Assembly (NCBI GenBank): GCA_947304065.1
Contig: CAMZAI010000175.1
Location: forward strand, 1-5,273
DNA: 5,273 nt
DNA from: an uncultured Clostridia bacterium
Lineage (GTDB): Bacteria; Bacillota; Clostridia; Lachnospirales; Lachnospiraceae
Direction: 5' to 3'
Part shown: in pieces, positions 1 to 5,273 of the stretch
How positions within the stretch are numbered: the first letter of the stretch is position 1
How the letters are laid out: each line of letters opens with the position of its first letter
The notes under the pieces: generated by a model
Seen by the model: only the letters and a program-made list of their open reading frames with translations
Databases searched by the model: none
What the model was told of the DNA's origin: nothing
Program-made: the position numbers and the translations under genes

Positions 1-1563
1 CAGCACTATTACAATGAGCACAAGACCGGCGATCTGATGGCGCATTTTACGAATGATATCTCGGCTATCAGAATGGCGATCGGCCCCGCGGTCATCTCCG
101 TATTCGATGCTGTGGTAATGACGGTCATGGTGCTCTTCAAGATGGTCAGATACGTTGACGGAAGACTTACGCTCGCGGCCTGCATCCCGATGGTCATCAT
201 TTTGGGAGGCGCGCTCTATTACTGCCTTGTGGTCGATAAGTTCTACATTGAAAAGAATGAGGCTTTCTCGGAGCTGAGCGACCGCGTGCAGGAGAGCTTT
301 TCGGGCGTGCGCGTGATAAAGGCTTTTGTACAGGAAAAGCGTGAGCAGGAAGAGTTCATGAAGGTCAACATGAACAACCGCAAAAAGAATCTCAGGCTGA
401 TCCGGACAAATATGATCTTCATGCCCGCGATCGAGCTCGTTATCGGCATATGCCGCACGATCGCGCTGCTGTACGGCGGACTGCTCGTATATCGCGGTGA
501 GATATCCGTTGGACATTTCGTTGCGTTCAACCAGTACATCGGAATGCTCGTATGGCCGATGATCGCAGTCGGCGACAGCGTTGCTTCGTTTACGCAGGGA
601 CATGCTGCGATGAAGCGTCTGAGAAAGATATTCGACGTAAAACCCGAGATAGTCGACAGCGGCAAGGACAGCGGCATTGAAAAGCTGAAGGGCGAGATCG
701 AGATCAAAGGCCTCTCATTCAGATATCTGCCCGAGCTTCCCGAGGCGCTGCATGACATCAATGTAAAGGTACCTGCGGGCTCAACGCTCGCTATTATAGG
801 AAAGACCGGCTGCGGCAAGACCACGATCGCGAACCTGCTCGTAAGACTCTATGAGCCGGGCGAAGGACAGATACTCTTCGACGGACACCCGATCTCGGAT
901 ATTCCGCTCGCCGTGCTCAGGAATGACATTGCTTACGTGCCTCAGGACAATTTCCTGTTCTCCGACACGATCCAGGCAAATATCGCATTCGGCGTAAGAC
1001 GAAAGATTGACATGCCGGAAGAGAAGTTCTCGCTCTCAACGCTCAGAAAGTCAACGGTGCAGCTTAACGCTTACCTCGAGGAGGATCAGGCGGACCGCTA
1101 TGAGAAGACCAATGCGGCCTACAACGATCTTCCCGCTGTAGAGGAAGCGGCTAAACAGGCGTGCGTGCATGACAATATCATAGAATTCCCCGCGAAGTAC
1201 GGAACCGTCATCGGTGAACGAGGCGTTACGATGTCGGGCGGACAGAAGCAGAGAACCTCGATCGCGAGAGCTCTCATGAAGACTTCTCCGATCCTGATCC
1301 TCGACGATTCGCTCTCGGCGGTCGATACCGACACAGAGGAACAGATCCTTTCGAACCTGAAGGAAGTAAGGGCGGGGAAGACCACGGTCATCATCGCGCA
1401 CCGCATTTCGACGATCCAGAACGCGGATCACATCATGGTACTGGACGAGGGCAAAGTGGCCGAGTACGGAACGCACGAAGAGCTGATGAAGCTCGGCGGA
1501 ATTTACGAGAGACTTTACGAGAAGCAGCAGCTCGAGAAGATGCTTGATGACATTGCTGAATGA
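1..1563 (+). CDS. ABC exporter half-transporter, degenerate-site subunit (5' partial)
   Basis: This is a fused permease-ATPase subunit of a type IV ABC exporter, probably the BmrC/YheI-like half of a heterodimeric multidrug or lipid/peptide exporter in the cytoplasmic membrane. The reading frame is open from base 1 and gives 520 visible residues. The ATG at 37 lies inside the conserved GDLMAHFTND stretch and is not the start. Comparison with the family suggests roughly 100 residues, including the first membrane helices, are missing to the left. Using visible residue numbers, membrane segments lie at about 28-49, 56-78, 138-166 and 170-197. The ATPase domain starts near 231: Walker A GKTGCGKT at 267-274, Q-loop Gln 315, signature MSGGQ at 411-415, Walker B ILILDD ending at 436, D-loop SAVD and switch His 467. 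The residue after the Walker B Asp is Asp, not the catalytic Glu, which marks the non-hydrolysing site of heterodimeric exporters. About 40 extra residues lie between Q-loop and signature. The partner gene follows after 18 bases. The substrate is unknown. Confidence 0.95.
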   Translation, partial: QHYYNEHKTGDLMAHFTNDISAIRMAIGPAVISVFDAVVMTVMVLFKMVRYVDGRLTLAACIPMVIILGGALYYCLVVDKFYIEKNEAFSELSDRVQESFSGVRVIKAFVQEKREQEEFMKVNMNNRKKNLRLIRTNMIFMPAIELVIGICRTIALLYGGLLVYRGEISVGHFVAFNQYIGMLVWPMIAVGDSVASFTQGHAAMKRLRKIFDVKPEIVDSGKDSGIEKLKGEIEIKGLSFRYLPELPEALHDINVKVPAGSTLAIIGKTGCGKTTIANLLVRLYEPGEGQILFDGHPISDIPLAVLRNDIAYVPQDNFLFSDTIQANIAFGVRRKIDMPEEKFSLSTLRKSTVQLNAYLEEDQADRYEKTNAAYNDLPAVEEAAKQACVHDNIIEFPAKYGTVIGERGVTMSGGQKQRTSIARALMKTSPILILDDSLSAVDTDTEEQILSNLKEVRAGKTTVIIAHRISTIQNADHIMVLDEGKVAEYGTHEELMKLGGIYERLYEKQQLEKMLDDIAE

Positions 1564-1581
1564 TTTTAACGGGAGAACCGT

Positions 1582-3375
1582 ATGAGTGAAATGATAGAAG
1601 GAACAGAGAAAAAGCATATATTCGGGCGACTGCTCGGATATGCGAAGCCATATGTGGGGCAGATGGCGATCGCCTCGCTGATGATGCTCGCGACCACCGG
1701 ACTGGAGCTGTACTGCCCGACGGTGCTCGGAAGCGCGATCGACCACTTCGTCGAGGGCGCGGACTATACGCTGATACGCAATGACGGACTTGCGTATCTT
1801 GCTTCGATGGTAATGATGTTCTTCCTGTACGTGGGTCAGATGGGCATTCTTGCCACCACCGGACAGAATATCATCTTTAACATGCGTGCCGAAGTATTCG
1901 CACATATCCACAAGCTGGGCTTAAGCTTCTTTGACGTGCAGCCTGTCGGAAGACTGGTGACCAGGGTTACCAATGACGTGGAATCGCTGAATGAGCTGTT
2001 TTCGGGCATTCTGGTACGTCTGATCAAGAATGCGGTAAAGATCATCGGTCTGGCGGGCGTGATGCTGATACTTAACGCGAGACTTGCGCTCAGGGCGTTT
2101 GTGCTGATACCTTTCATAATCGCGCTGACTTTTGTGTTCAAGAAAGTTTCGAGGACCTGCTACCGCATCACGCGAAGCAAGATCACGGCGCTGAACACTT
2201 ATCTTTCGGAGCACATCTCCGGAATGAAGATCATACAGATATTCAACAGGGAGCGTGAGAAGAACGCTGAATTCCAAAGCAGGAGCGAGGATCTGTTCAG
2301 GGCCAATTTCCGCGAGGTTATGGTTTACGCGATCTTCAGACCCTGCATTTACATGCTTTCGATCCTTGCGCTGATAAATATCATCTGGGGCGGCAGCGGA
2401 CTCGTGTTCGCGGAGAACGCGATCCCCGGGACAGGCATTACTGTCGGAACGCTCTACATTTTCATCCAGTATGTACAGTCATTCTTTGAGCCCATACAGG
2501 ATATGGCGGAGCAGATCGGAACTCTCCAGCAGGCGTTTGCTTCGGCGGAGAAGATCTTCTCGATACTCGATGTCGAGCCTTCGATCGTAAGCCCCGCAGA
2601 GCCCAAGCATCCGACCGACAGGTCCGGAAATCCGGTGCCTATCGTGGGAACGATTGAATTCGATCATGTATGGTTCGCCTATAATAATGAGGACTGGGTG
2701 CTCAAGGATGTGAGCTTTAAGATCGAGCCCGGAAAGAAGGTCGCGTTCGTCGGAGCGACAGGCGCGGGCAAGACCACGATACTCAGTCTGATCGGTCGCT
2801 ACTACGATATCAACAAGGGAAGGATACTGGTCGACGGAGTGGATATCCGCGACATGGATACCGACGAACTGAGGCATGCAATAGGCCAGGTTCAGCAGGA
2901 TGTATTCATTTTTACCGGCGATATCGCAAGCAATATCAGATTGTTAAATCAGGATATAACAGATGAGCAAATCCGCACAGCTGCTGCGATCGCGAATGCG
3001 GATACATTTGTAGAACGACTCGAACACGGCTATGCGGAGGCGGTCAGCGAACGCGGAAGCACGCTTTCGGCTGGTCAGAGACAGCTCTTAAGTTTTGCAC
3101 GTACGCTCGCATACGATCCGAAGATTTTGGTAATGGATGAGGCTACTGCGAACATAGATACGGAGACCGAGCAGCTGATCACGGAAGCACTTGAGAGACT
3201 CATGAGCGGCAGGACCACGATCATGGTTGCACACAGGCTTTCGACGATCCAGCACTGCGACTGCATCATGGTAATGCATAAGGGCCGCTTAAGAGAACAG
3301 GGCACCCATCAGGAGCTGCTCGCGCAGAACGGTATATATAAGAAGCTTTACGAGCTTCAGAAGGCAAATATGTGA
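1582..3375 (+). CDS. ABC exporter half-transporter, catalytic-site partner subunit
   Basis: This is a complete 597-residue permease-ATPase half-transporter, a normal length for the family, and probably the BmrD/YheH-like partner of the preceding gene. The start ATG has GGGAG at 1571-1575, six bases upstream. Hydrophobic segments suggest six membrane helices at about 27-50, 69-93, 141-163, 168-186, 247-275 and 287-310, with the first coupling region (GLSFFDVQPVGRLVTRVTND) at about 113-132. A slightly long linker (about 331-355) leads to the ATPase domain: Walker A GATGAGKT at 391-398, Q-loop Gln 439, signature LSAGQ at 495-499, Walker B ILVMDE with catalytic Glu 520, and switch His 551. The altered signature would face the Asp-containing site of the partner, while its own complete Walker A/B would face the partner's MSGGQ. 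This is the asymmetry known from TM287/288, LmrCD and BmrCD. Multidrug export is a reasonable default, but the substrate cannot be read from the sequence. Confidence 0.95.
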   Translation: MSEMIEGTEKKHIFGRLLGYAKPYVGQMAIASLMMLATTGLELYCPTVLGSAIDHFVEGADYTLIRNDGLAYLASMVMMFFLYVGQMGILATTGQNIIFNMRAEVFAHIHKLGLSFFDVQPVGRLVTRVTNDVESLNELFSGILVRLIKNAVKIIGLAGVMLILNARLALRAFVLIPFIIALTFVFKKVSRTCYRITRSKITALNTYLSEHISGMKIIQIFNREREKNAEFQSRSEDLFRANFREVMVYAIFRPCIYMLSILALINIIWGGSGLVFAENAIPGTGITVGTLYIFIQYVQSFFEPIQDMAEQIGTLQQAFASAEKIFSILDVEPSIVSPAEPKHPTDRSGNPVPIVGTIEFDHVWFAYNNEDWVLKDVSFKIEPGKKVAFVGATGAGKTTILSLIGRYYDINKGRILVDGVDIRDMDTDELRHAIGQVQQDVFIFTGDIASNIRLLNQDITDEQIRTAAAIANADTFVERLEHGYAEAVSERGSTLSAGQRQLLSFARTLAYDPKILVMDEATANIDTETEQLITEALERLMSGRTTIMVAHRLSTIQHCDCIMVMHKGRLREQGTHQELLAQNGIYKKLYELQKANM

Positions 3376-3413
3376 GATGACTGTCCTTTTAGGGGCATGG
3401 AACGGAGGCTGCC

Positions 3414-4424
3414 ATGGAGAACAGAAAACTTACAATAGATGATATAGCAAGAGACCTCGGTATCTCAAAGACCACGGTCTCGCGCGCGATCTCGGGCAAA
3501 GGCAGGATCGGAAGGGAGACTACAGCGAGGGTTCTGGCTTATATAGAGGAAAAGAACTATAAGCCGAGTGCGCTTGCCAAAGGTCTTGCACAGTCGAGGA
3601 CCTTCAATGTGGCGTTTGCCATGCCCGGAGAGTCGAAGTTCGTCGATCTTCCTTTCTTCCAGAAGTGCATGTGGGGCATAACCACGGCTGCGGCTGAGAA
3701 GGACTATGACGTGATGCTCTGCGTAGTCGGAGAGAACGACATAACCGGACTGAAGCGTCTTGCGGAAAACCATAAGGTGGACGGCGTGATACTCGGAAGA
3801 ACGTATGAGAATGCGCTCGCCGAAAGGTATCTGAAAGACGAAGGAGTTCCTTTCCTGACTATCGGAACATCGGCTCTCCCGGGCACGGTTCAGATAGACA
3901 ACGATCACGTAGAGGCTTGCAGAAAGCTGACTGCGAGACTTATTAAATCAGGATATAATAAAATAGGGGTGATAGGCGGACGTACCGAACATATAGTAAA
4001 CAGGTGCCGTCTCGAGGGCTTTGGGAAGGCTCATAAGGACTGCGGGATCTTGCCGGACGAGAGTCTGGTGATCACCGGGAGCAGCGAGCCCGCGAAGGTT
4101 ATTGCGGCGCTTGATAAGCTTCTGAAGAAACATCCGGACTGCATCGTATGCACCGATGATTCGGTATGCACGACCGTGCTCAACAGACTCGCGGCGCTGG
4201 GTGTATCCATACCGCAGGATATTGGAGTTGCCTCGTTCTACAACAGCACAACGCTCGACAACCACCGTCCTTCGGTAACTTCGCTTGAGTTTGATGCCTC
4301 AGAGGCGGGCGCGATCGCGTTTGAAGTTCTGATGGACCGGATCGACGGCAAGGATGTAAAAGAGCGTACACTTCTCGGATATAATATCATGGAAAGGGAA
4401 TCTACCCGCAGAACCGCAAAATAA
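3414..4424 (+). CDS. LacI-family transcriptional regulator
   Basis: This is a 336-residue DNA-binding regulator of the LacI/GalR family, full length for the family. The N-terminal helix-turn-helix spans about residues 6-25 (LTIDDIARDLGISKTTVSRA). It is followed by the third helix and the hinge PSALAKGLAQ (51-60), in which Leu58 matches the residue that inserts into the operator minor groove in PurR. The rest is a periplasmic-binding-protein-like effector domain with typical landmarks: VDLPFFQKCMWGI near 77-89, VDGVILG near 122-128, the RLEGF block near 199-203 and NHRPSVTSLEFDASEAG near 283-299. The start is supported by GGAGG at 3404-3408, five bases before the ATG. The 38-base gap after the exporter gene contains no terminator, so co-transcription and possibly local control are likely. 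The effector, often a sugar or nucleoside in this family, is unknown. The protein has eight cysteines, including CIVC at 243-246. No LacI-type CG-centred operator is visible in the window. Confidence 0.93.
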   Translation: MENRKLTIDDIARDLGISKTTVSRAISGKGRIGRETTARVLAYIEEKNYKPSALAKGLAQSRTFNVAFAMPGESKFVDLPFFQKCMWGITTAAAEKDYDVMLCVVGENDITGLKRLAENHKVDGVILGRTYENALAERYLKDEGVPFLTIGTSALPGTVQIDNDHVEACRKLTARLIKSGYNKIGVIGGRTEHIVNRCRLEGFGKAHKDCGILPDESLVITGSSEPAKVIAALDKLLKKHPDCIVCTDDSVCTTVLNRLAALGVSIPQDIGVASFYNSTTLDNHRPSVTSLEFDASEAGAIAFEVLMDRIDGKDVKERTLLGYNIMERESTRRTAK

Positions 4425-4434
4425 TAAAAAAGTG

Positions 4435-4463
4435 TTGACAATCCTAAAATAGGATGGTAATAT
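4435..4463 (+). promoter_or_regulatory. Sigma-A promoter of the infC operon
   Basis: A perfect -35 box TTGACA (4435-4440) and a -10 box TAATAT (4458-4463, one mismatch to TATAAT) are separated by the ideal 17 bases. A TG at 4455-4456 gives an extended -10 (TGG before the hexamer). Transcription should start at about 4468-4471. The promoter begins 10 bases after the stop codon of the LacI-type gene and drives the infC leader. The near-consensus match fits a highly expressed translation operon. Confidence 0.9.
4441..4455. repeat. Perfect inverted repeat in the promoter spacer (candidate operator)
   Basis: ATCCTA (4441-4446), AAA (4447-4449) and TAGGAT (4450-4455) form a perfect 6-3-6 inverted repeat. 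It begins directly after the -35 box and ends two bases before the -10 box. A protein bound here would block RNA polymerase, so an operator role is possible. The odd-length centre does not look like a LacI-family operator, which has a central CG. It could also be chance in an AT-rich spacer. The repeat itself is certain; its function is speculative. Confidence 0.4.
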
Positions 4464-4499
4464 ATTTGAGGTTGCGGGTAAACCGCATTTGCAGCAAGC

Positions 4500-4603
4500 A
4501 GAGTATCCACTCTCACCCCGAGCGCCGTACGGCTGTGACAGGGTTTTATAATTTGAGATACGTTTACGACAGTACTCGTTTTGATGAATTAAGTGGATAG
4601 TTT
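4500..4603 (+). promoter_or_regulatory. Antiterminator pairing of the infC leader
   Basis: TATCCACT (4504-4511) is perfectly complementary to AGTGGATA (4592-4599), which is most of the 5' arm of the terminator. After one G-G mismatch (4503/4600), three more pairs are possible (4500-4502 with 4601-4603, one a G-U). This long-range helix cannot coexist with the terminator or with the local AGAGT/ACTCT hairpin. It is therefore the likely read-through conformation. It is a hand-found pairing and the energies were not computed. Confidence 0.6.
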
Positions 4604-4624
4604 GCTATTCACTTTTTTTCTTTT
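4591..4624 (+). terminator. Intrinsic terminator (attenuator) before infC
   Basis: A 10-base-pair stem joins 4591-4600 (AAGTGGATAG) to 4605-4614 (CTATTCACTT). It has one G-U pair and a TTTG loop, and is followed by a run of T from 4613 to 4619, then C and four more T. The stem is only moderately GC-rich, which suits a regulated terminator. It lies between the infC promoter and the infC ribosome binding site and is therefore an attenuator, not the end of a gene. It could also stop read-through coming from the upstream exporter/regulator genes. Confidence 0.82.
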
Positions 4625-4630
4625 AGGAGG
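4625..4630 (+). promoter_or_regulatory. infC ribosome binding site that sets an ATT start
   Basis: AGGAGG at 4625-4630 is a strong Shine-Dalgarno sequence. It lies 9 bases before an in-frame ATT (4640-4642) but 21 bases before the first ATG (4652-4654), which is too far for normal initiation. No other purine-rich site precedes that ATG. The spacing therefore favours AUU as the start codon. Confidence 0.85.
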
Positions 4631-4639
4631 TGTAGAACT

Positions 4640-5146
4640 ATTAGCGACTATATGATCAATGAACAGATCAGAGATAAGGAGATTCGTCTGATCGGTGCGA
4701 ACGGTGAACAGCTTGGCATTATGTCTTCACGTGAGGCCTATGCCCTGGCTAAGGAGGCAGAACTTGACCTGATCAAGATCGCTCCTACGGCTAAACCCCC
4801 TGTGTGCAAGATCACAGATTTCGGAAAGTTCCGTTACGAGCAGCTTCGCAGGGAAAAGGAAGCACGTAAGAAGCAGAAGACCATGGAAGTCAAGGAGATC
4901 CGTCTTTCACCCAACATTGATGATAACGACCTTCTCACGAAGGCGAATCAGGCGCGAAAGTTCCTTGAACACGGGGATAAAGTGAAAGCAACATTGAAGT
5001 TCAGAGGCCGTGAGATGGCGCATGTTCAGTCAGGTAAGCAGATCCTCGACTCTTTCGCCGAGAAGCTTGCAGACATCGCCGTAGTGGATAAGGCCGCTAA
5101 GCTTGAGGGTAGGAACATGATCATGTTCTTCACCCAGAAAAAATAA
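4640..5146 (+). CDS. infC: Translation initiation factor IF-3 (AUU start)
   Basis: IF3 binds the 30S subunit, keeps it apart from 50S and checks the start codon and initiator tRNA. From the ATT at 4640 the protein has 168 residues, beginning (M)SDYMINEQIRDKEIRLIG, a normal length. The N-terminal domain covers about residues 5-74 and includes the family signature ITDFGKFRYEQ (58-68). A charged linker helix (about 67-84, RREKEARKKQKTMEVK) leads to the C-terminal domain with the conserved EIRLSPNIDDND (86-97) and GDKVKATLKFRGREM (112-126). I chose ATT over the ATG at 4652 because AGGAGG lies 9 bases before ATT. AUU starts are also known for infC in E. coli and Bacillus, where they allow IF3 to repress its own translation. 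Starting at the ATG would give 164 residues. The gene heads the infC-rpmI operon, with 27 bases before rpmI, and is controlled by the attenuator leader. Confidence 0.96.
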   Translation: MSDYMINEQIRDKEIRLIGANGEQLGIMSSREAYALAKEAELDLIKIAPTAKPPVCKITDFGKFRYEQLRREKEARKKQKTMEVKEIRLSPNIDDNDLLTKANQARKFLEHGDKVKATLKFRGREMAHVQSGKQILDSFAEKLADIAVVDKAAKLEGRNMIMFFTQKK

Positions 5147-5173
5147 TCTCATTCTTTTTAGGAGGAAGAAACA

Positions 5174-5273
5174 ATGCCGAAGTTAAAGACAAACAGAGCA
5201 GCCATGAAGCGTTTCACAAAGACCGGCACAGGTAAGATCAAGAGATATAAGTGCGGAAAGGCACACATCCTTA
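5174..5273 (+). CDS. rpmI: 50S ribosomal protein L35 (3' partial)
   Basis: This is the start of the small basic ribosomal protein bL35, a component of the large subunit. Thirty-three codons are visible, beginning MPKLKTNRAAMKRFTKTGTG, which matches the conserved MPK.KT.RaaaKRFkkTGtGK N-terminus of the family. The usual length is about 64-66 residues, so about half is cut off by the window's right edge. AGGAGG at 5160-5165, eight bases before the ATG, fixes the start. The gene is 27 bases downstream of infC with no terminator between them, so the two share a transcript, and rplT (L20) is the expected next gene. The stretch RYKCGKAHIL (24-33) differs from the more common RNKAYKSHIL type, with a Cys and a Gly in the usual Ala-Tyr positions. 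Confidence 0.95.
   Translation, partial: MPKLKTNRAAMKRFTKTGTGKIKRYKCGKAHIL

Larger units (their letters stand above)
4469..4639 (+). promoter_or_regulatory. infC operon leader, probable L20-type attenuator leader
   Basis: The untranslated leader between the promoter and the infC start is about 170 bases long and contains several possible structures. A hairpin TGCGG/CCGCA lies at 4473-4487. A small hairpin AGAGT/ACTCT lies at 4500-4513 with loop ATCC. An irregular stem pairs TCAC (4513-4516) with GTGA (4535-4538) around GCC-GTAC-GGC (4524-4533). An intrinsic terminator stands just before the ribosome binding site. In Bacillota, infC-rpmI-rplT leaders are known to be bound by ribosomal protein L20, which favours termination and so gives feedback control. 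Position, length, downstream genes and the terminator/antiterminator layout fit that class. I identify it by context and pairing, not by a covariance-model match, and the exact L20 contact site was not resolved. Confidence 0.72.

Noticed and set aside
37..39. The first ATG of the exporter frame as the true start of the gene.
   Set aside because: The frame is open to base 1 and the 12 residues before it (QHYYNEHKTGDL) match the conserved exporter core, so the ATG is internal and the gene is cut by the window edge.
243..824. A 193-codon minus-strand frame inside the first exporter gene.
   Set aside because: It is antisense to conserved membrane and ATPase coding sequence, has no recognisable domain, and is rich in Ser/Ile/Phe as expected from the reverse complement of this frame.
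1051..1911. A long open frame of 286 codons on the minus strand across the exporter gene junction.
   Set aside because: It is antisense to two well-supported conserved genes, its composition is typical of a shadow frame (many Arg, His, Leu, Ser), and no family motif is seen.
3376..3413. A terminator or LacI-type operator between the second exporter gene and the regulator.
   Set aside because: There is no stem followed by a T-run (only CTTTT without a hairpin) and no CG-centred palindrome. The gap holds only the regulator's ribosome binding site.
4547..4552. An exact TATAAT inside the infC leader, as a possible second promoter.
   Set aside because: The position 17 bases upstream (GCCGTA at 4524-4529) has no resemblance to a -35 box, and there is no TG extension. 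It lies in an AT-rich part of a structured leader.
4584..4592. A tiny ATG-AAT-TAA reading frame just before the attenuator, as a possible leader peptide.
   Set aside because: It has only two codons, no ribosome binding site in front and no regulatory codon run. It overlaps the terminator arm by chance.

Overview
The window looks like an ordinary chromosomal stretch from a Gram-positive anaerobe of the Clostridia, perhaps Lachnospiraceae-like. The evidence is AGGAGG-type ribosome binding sites, clear sigma-A promoter elements, the style of the IF3 and L35 proteins, and an infC leader with an attenuator of the kind known in Bacillota. The placement is an inference from protein and signal style, not from a database match. 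All genes lie on the + strand.

Region 1 (1-4424) is a tight three-gene run: two ABC exporter half-transporters (the first cut by the window's left edge) followed by a LacI-family regulator, with gaps of 18 and 38 bases. The two half-transporters look like a heterodimeric exporter of the BmrC/BmrD (YheI/YheH), LmrCD or TM287/288 type. The first has Asp in place of the catalytic Walker B Glu. The second keeps Glu but has a changed signature motif (LSAGQ). Together they predict one degenerate and one active ATP site. The first half also carries about 40 extra residues in its nucleotide-binding domain. The LacI-type regulator is probably co-transcribed with the exporter. Its effector and operator cannot be told from the sequence, and the promoter of this operon lies outside the window.

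Region 2 (4425-4639) is a dense regulatory interval. A near-consensus promoter (TTGACA, 17 bases, TAATAT, with an extended -10) starts 10 bases after the regulator's stop codon and has a perfect 15-base inverted repeat inside its spacer. It drives a leader of about 170 bases that ends in an intrinsic terminator just before the infC ribosome binding site. An upstream leader segment is perfectly complementary to the terminator's 5' arm, so a terminator/antiterminator switch is likely. This matches the L20-controlled leader known for infC-rpmI-rplT operons in Bacillota.

Region 3 (4640-5273) is the translation operon: infC (IF3), which most probably starts at an AUU codon as in other bacteria, then rpmI (L35), cut by the right edge. 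rplT (L20), the expected repressor of the leader, would be next outside the window.

No mobile elements, CRISPR arrays, tRNA or rRNA genes were seen. I found no clearly novel system. The most interesting parts are the infC leader and its promoter, and the insertion in the first exporter subunit.
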